Shown: one piece after another, positions 5,646 to 8,249 of the stretch
Layout of the letters: the number at the start of each line of letters is the position of its first letter
Position numbering within the stretch: position 1 is the stretch's first letter
Assembly: GCA_903891395.1 (NCBI GenBank)
Contig: CAITEM010000369.1
Coordinates: 1 to 8,249, forward strand
Source: an uncultured Hyphomicrobiales bacterium
GTDB lineage: Bacteria; Pseudomonadota; Alphaproteobacteria; Rhizobiales; Xanthobacteraceae
Direction of reading: 5' to 3'
DNA: 8,249 nucleotides
The notes under the pieces: model-generated
Seen by the model: the letters and a program-made list of their open reading frames with translations, nothing else
The model's database searches: none
What the model was told of the DNA's origin: nothing
Program-made: the position numbers and the translations under genes

Positions 5646-6524
5646 ATGACCGCGCTGCTCGACATCGACCAATTGCGCAGCTTCATCGCCATCGCCGAGA
5701 CCGGCAGCTTCACCAAGGCGGCCGAGGTCGTGAATAAGACCCAGTCTGCGGTGTCGATGCAGATGAAGCGGCTCGAGGAACGCCTCGACCGCCCGGTGTT
5801 CGCGCGTGACGGCCGCGCCTCCAAGCTGACGGAAGACGGCCAGCGCCTGCTCGATTACGCGCGCCGCATCGTCAAACTGAACGTCGAAACCATCGCCGCG
5901 TTTTCGGACGCCGAGTTGTCCGGCCGCGTCAGACTCGGCGTACCGGATGATTACGCCGACCGATATTTGCCCGAGATCATGGCGCGGTTTTCGCGCGCCT
6001 ATCCCGGTGTTGAACTGAGCGTCATTTGCGAGCCGTCGGTCGATCTGCTTGAGCGCATCGACGCCAACGAGATCGATCTCGCCATCGTCACCAATTGCGA
6101 AACCAAGCGCGCCGCGGAAACCTTCCGCCGCGAACGGCTGCTGTGGGTGACATCGGCGCGGCATTCGACGCATGCCGAAGAGCGCCTGCCGCTCGCGCTC
6201 GGCCGTCCGACATGCAGTTGGCGGCGGATTGCCGTCGAGAAGCTTGAGTCCGTCGGACGGCAATACCGCGTCATTTATTCAAGCTCCAGCGCGGGCGCGG
6301 TCGCCGCCGCCGTTCTTGCAGGGCTATCGGTGTCGGTCTTGCCTGAGTCGGGCTTGCGGCCCGGCATGCGCGTGCTCACGAAAGCCGAAGGATTTCCCGA
6401 CCTGCCGACCTGCCGCATCGGCCTGGTGCGCAGCGCGCATGAAAGTTCGGCACTGGCTGCCGCGCTCGCCGAGCACATCGTATCGTCGCTGGACAATTTG
6501 TCGGAACAGCAGGCGGCGGAATAA
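5646..6524 (+). CDS. LysR-family transcriptional regulator
   Basis: The 292-residue protein has the family layout. An N-terminal winged helix-turn-helix (about 4-63) includes LRSFIAIAETGSFTKAAE and TQSAVSMQMKRLEERL, the standard LysR recognition region. A linker helix (about 64-88) and a periplasmic-binding-protein-like effector domain (about 92-285) follow, beginning GRVRLGVPDDY. The co-inducer cannot be read from the sequence. Length is normal for the family. I chose the ATG at 5646 because GAGGA (5633-5637) lies 8 nt upstream and the protein then starts MTALLDIDQL. The in-frame ATG at 5604 would add 14 unrelated residues with no good ribosome site. Being divergent from DUF1127 across a dyad suggests autoregulation and control of that gene. 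Its TAA directly abuts the stop codon of the convergent ybaK-like gene. Confidence 0.93.
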   Translation: MTALLDIDQLRSFIAIAETGSFTKAAEVVNKTQSAVSMQMKRLEERLDRPVFARDGRASKLTEDGQRLLDYARRIVKLNVETIAAFSDAELSGRVRLGVPDDYADRYLPEIMARFSRAYPGVELSVICEPSVDLLERIDANEIDLAIVTNCETKRAAETFRRERLLWVTSARHSTHAEERLPLALGRPTCSWRRIAVEKLESVGRQYRVIYSSSSAGAVAAAVLAGLSVSVLPESGLRPGMRVLTKAEGFPDLPTCRIGLVRSAHESSALAAALAEHIVSSLDNLSEQQAAE

Positions 6525-6992
6525 TCAACATATCTCCGCAACCGTCGCGTCCAACAACCGCGCCAAATCCGCCGGCGCGAGTTCGGCCTGCAAACCGCGC
6601 CGTCCGCCATTGACGACGATGCGCGGAAACGCCAGCGCCGATTGCTCGATGAACACCCGCACGCGCTTCTTCTGGCCGAACGGCGAAATACCGCCGACGT
6701 GATAGCCGGTCAGGCGCTCGGCTTCCTCCGCGCCGAGCATCGCCGCGCTCTTAGCGCCGGCGGCATGCGCAAGCTTTTTCAGATTCACTTCGCGGTCGGA
6801 GGGCGCCAGGACGCAGACCACGTCCCCCGCCCGCGCCATGAGTGTCTTGAGCAACCGCGCCGGCTCGATGCCCAGAGCTTCAGCCGCCTGCATGCCGATA
6901 CGCTCGGCATTCGGGTCGTACTCATATTCATGCAGCGTGAAGGCGATGCCAGCTTTTTCCAGGGCAAGCGTTGCGGGCGTGGATTTCGCCAT
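6525..6992 (-). CDS. ybaK: Cys-tRNA(Pro) deacylase, YbaK/EbsC type
   Basis: The 155-residue cytoplasmic protein matches the YbaK branch of the prolyl-tRNA synthetase editing-domain superfamily, which hydrolyses cysteine mis-attached to tRNA(Pro). Visible family motifs are LLKTLMA with the conserved lysine K49, a VLAPSDREVNLKKLA strand-helix (62-76), and GGISPFGQKKR (100-110). Length is typical. I chose the ATG at 6992 because AGGG (6999-7002) lies 6 nt before it. An in-frame extension to 7046 would overlap the glutamate-cysteine ligase gene and add unrelated residues. The ribosome site overlaps the stop codon of that upstream gene and the gap between coding regions is only 8 nt, implying one transcript and coupled translation. 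The pairing makes sense: raising or using free cysteine increases the need to clear Cys-tRNA(Pro). Confidence 0.92.
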   Translation of the reverse strand: MAKSTPATLALEKAGIAFTLHEYEYDPNAERIGMQAAEALGIEPARLLKTLMARAGDVVCVLAPSDREVNLKKLAHAAGAKSAAMLGAEEAERLTGYHVGGISPFGQKKRVRVFIEQSALAFPRIVVNGGRRGLQAELAPADLARLLDATVAEIC

Positions 6993-6998
6993 GGCTCG

Positions 6999-7003
6999 CC
7001 CTA
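6999..7003 (-). promoter_or_regulatory. Ribosome site of ybaK overlapping the gshA stop codon
   Basis: On the minus strand the TAG stop of glutamate-cysteine ligase (7003-7001) shares its AG with the AGGG ribosome site (7002-6999) of ybaK, 6 nt before the ATG. Ribosomes terminating on the first gene would sit on the start region of the second, favouring termination-reinitiation. Confidence 0.65.
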
Positions 7004-8249
7004 ATACGCATACTCGTCGAAAATCGGTTCGATCGAGCCGTTCCATTCGTTGAAATATTTCTCGAGCAATTCCTCAGCCGGCGTGATGCCACGCGCGATG
7101 CTCTCTTCCAGCGGACGCAAATAGCGCGTTTCGTCGCGGCCGTTGCGGTCGAGATGCTGACGGCGCACCAGGCCCTTTGCCGCCAGCCGCAGCGTTTCCT
7201 GCGCCAGCGTGAAGACATTGCGGTTGCCGATTTCGGCGCGGAAACCGCGCACCGGCACGTCATTGCGGAGTTTCTGGCGTTCTTCCGCGCTCCAGCCTTT
7301 GACCATCTCCCAACAGGCGTCGAGCGCGACGTCGTCGTATAAAAGGCCGACCCAGTAGGCCGACAGCGACGGCAGCCTGCGCCACGGCCCGCCGTCGGCG
7401 CCGCGCATTTCCAGATAGCGTTTCAGCCGCACCTCGGGAAAAATCGTGCTGAGGTGATTGGCCCAGTCGGAGATGCAGGGCCGCTCGCCCGGCAGCGTAT
7501 CAAGCTTGCCGGCGAAGAAATCCTTGAACGATTTACCCGAGACATCGATGTATTTGTCGCCGCGCTTGACGAAATACATCGGCACGTCGAGCGCGTAGTC
7601 GGTGTAGCGCTCGAAACCCATGCCGTCGTCGAAAGCCCAGGGCAGCATGCCGGAACGGTTATTGTCGGTGTCGGTCCAGATCTGCGATCGAAACGACAGA
7701 AAGCCGTTCGGCTTGCCTTCGGTGAACGGCGAATTGGCGAACAGCGCGGTCGCCACGGGCTGCAGCGCCAGCGACACGCGCAGCTTCTTGACCATGTCGG
7801 CTTCGGACGAGAAGTCGAGGTTCGCCTGTACGGTGCAGGTGCGGTACATCATGTCGAGGCCGTATTGGCCGACCTTCGGCATATAGTCGGTCATGATCTT
7901 GTAGCGGCCTTTGGGCATCACCGGCATGTCGGCGCGGGCCCAATTGGGCGTCATGCCCATGCCGAGAAAGCCGATCCCCAAGGGCTTGGCCACTTCGCGC
8001 ACCTGCGCCAGATGCGCCATCAACTCGGACGCCGTCTGGTGCACGCTTTCGACCGGCGCGCCGGACAGTTCGAACTGACCACCGGGCTCCAGCGAAATGG
8101 CGCCGCCACCGGTGACGTCGAACATGCCGATGATGTTGTCGCCTTCCATGATCGGCTCCCAGCCGAGCAAGTCATGCATGCCTTCAAGCAGCGCGCGGAT
8201 GCCGCGCGGACCGGCATAGGGCACAGGATTGTGCCCATCGATGGTGAAG
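7001..8249 (-). CDS. gshA: Glutamate-cysteine ligase (partial, N-terminus off the window)
   Basis: This enzyme joins glutamate to cysteine using ATP, the first step of glutathione synthesis. It belongs to the alphaproteobacterial/plant-type family rather than the E. coli GshA family. Visible signatures are PYAGPRGIRALLEGM, ISLEPGGQFELSG, YRTCTVQANLDFSSE, LPWAFDDGMGFERYTDYALD and FPEVRLKRYLEMRGAD. The C-terminal end is FDEYAY. The frame stays open from the GTG at 8224 to the window edge and reads IDGHNPVPYAGPRG across that GTG, so the GTG encodes an internal valine and not the start. About 415 residues are visible; with a usual family length near 450-460, roughly 40 N-terminal residues are missing. 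It is the first visible gene of an operon with ybaK. No frameshift or missing motif is seen in the available part. Confidence 0.95.
   Translation of the reverse strand, partial: FTIDGHNPVPYAGPRGIRALLEGMHDLLGWEPIMEGDNIIGMFDVTGGGAISLEPGGQFELSGAPVESVHQTASELMAHLAQVREVAKPLGIGFLGMGMTPNWARADMPVMPKGRYKIMTDYMPKVGQYGLDMMYRTCTVQANLDFSSEADMVKKLRVSLALQPVATALFANSPFTEGKPNGFLSFRSQIWTDTDNNRSGMLPWAFDDGMGFERYTDYALDVPMYFVKRGDKYIDVSGKSFKDFFAGKLDTLPGERPCISDWANHLSTIFPEVRLKRYLEMRGADGGPWRRLPSLSAYWVGLLYDDVALDACWEMVKGWSAEERQKLRNDVPVRGFRAEIGNRNVFTLAQETLRLAAKGLVRRQHLDRNGRDETRYLRPLEESIARGITPAEELLEKYFNEWNGSIEPIFDEYAY

Noticed and set aside
5577..6263. 228-residue minus-strand open frame opposite lysR
   Set aside because: The plus-strand frame is a clear LysR regulator. 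The minus-strand frame has no domain and would run through the regulatory dyad.
1..8249. Mobile element, prophage, CRISPR array, tRNA or rRNA
   Set aside because: I found no transposase or integrase motifs, no direct-repeat arrays, no tRNA-like cloverleaf and no rRNA sequence. Composition is uniform across the genes.

Overview
The window looks like chromosomal, vertically inherited DNA of a GC-rich alphaproteobacterium. The order Hyphomicrobiales (Rhizobiales), near Bradyrhizobiaceae/Xanthobacteraceae, is the best guess. That rests on high GC with GC-ending codons in every gene, an alphaproteobacterial/plant-type glutamate-cysteine ligase, a DUF1127 gene divergent from a LysR regulator, and a diguanylate cyclase with the Rhizobiales-style MSLDIPTL start. 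No transposase, integrase, tRNA, rRNA, CRISPR array or phage gene is visible. The assignment is from protein character only.

Layout, left to right: (1) 21-701 (+), a spermidine-synthase-like methyltransferase-fold protein; (2) 746-1924 (-), a membrane-anchored diguanylate cyclase with intact GGEEF active site and RxxD inhibitory site; (3) a 246-nt divergent intergenic region; (4) 2171-3592 (+), the metalloprotease subunit TldD, overlapping by four bases (ATGA) with (5) 3589-4350 (+), a type I signal peptidase; (6) 4351-4893 (-), a secreted tandem PAN/Apple-like protein with 12 cysteines; (7) 4964-5065, three successive hairpins, the last being a strong intrinsic terminator, behind (8) 5080-5439 (-), a DUF1127 protein; (9) a 206-nt regulatory region with a strong dyad; (10) 5646-6524 (+), a LysR-family regulator; (11) 6525-6992 (-), a YbaK/EbsC-type Cys-tRNA(Pro) deacylase, co-directional with (12) 7001-8249 (-), glutamate-cysteine ligase, whose N-terminus lies off the right edge.

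Functional groupings: TldD and signal peptidase I form a translationally coupled protease pair. Glutamate-cysteine ligase and YbaK form a cysteine-themed operon (glutathione synthesis plus clearance of Cys-tRNA(Pro)). The most interesting part is 4964-5645: a LysR gene divergent from a DUF1127 gene across a shared dyad, followed in the DUF1127 transcript by three hairpins that all present a C-rich, CCCU-containing loop. This resembles the known alphaproteobacterial association of DUF1127 genes with CcsR/cuckoo-type small RNAs, but the exact CCUCC motif of that family is absent, so it is either a divergent member or a new arrangement. Two of the three tail-to-tail gene junctions (4350/4351 and 6524/6525) have zero intergenic bases.
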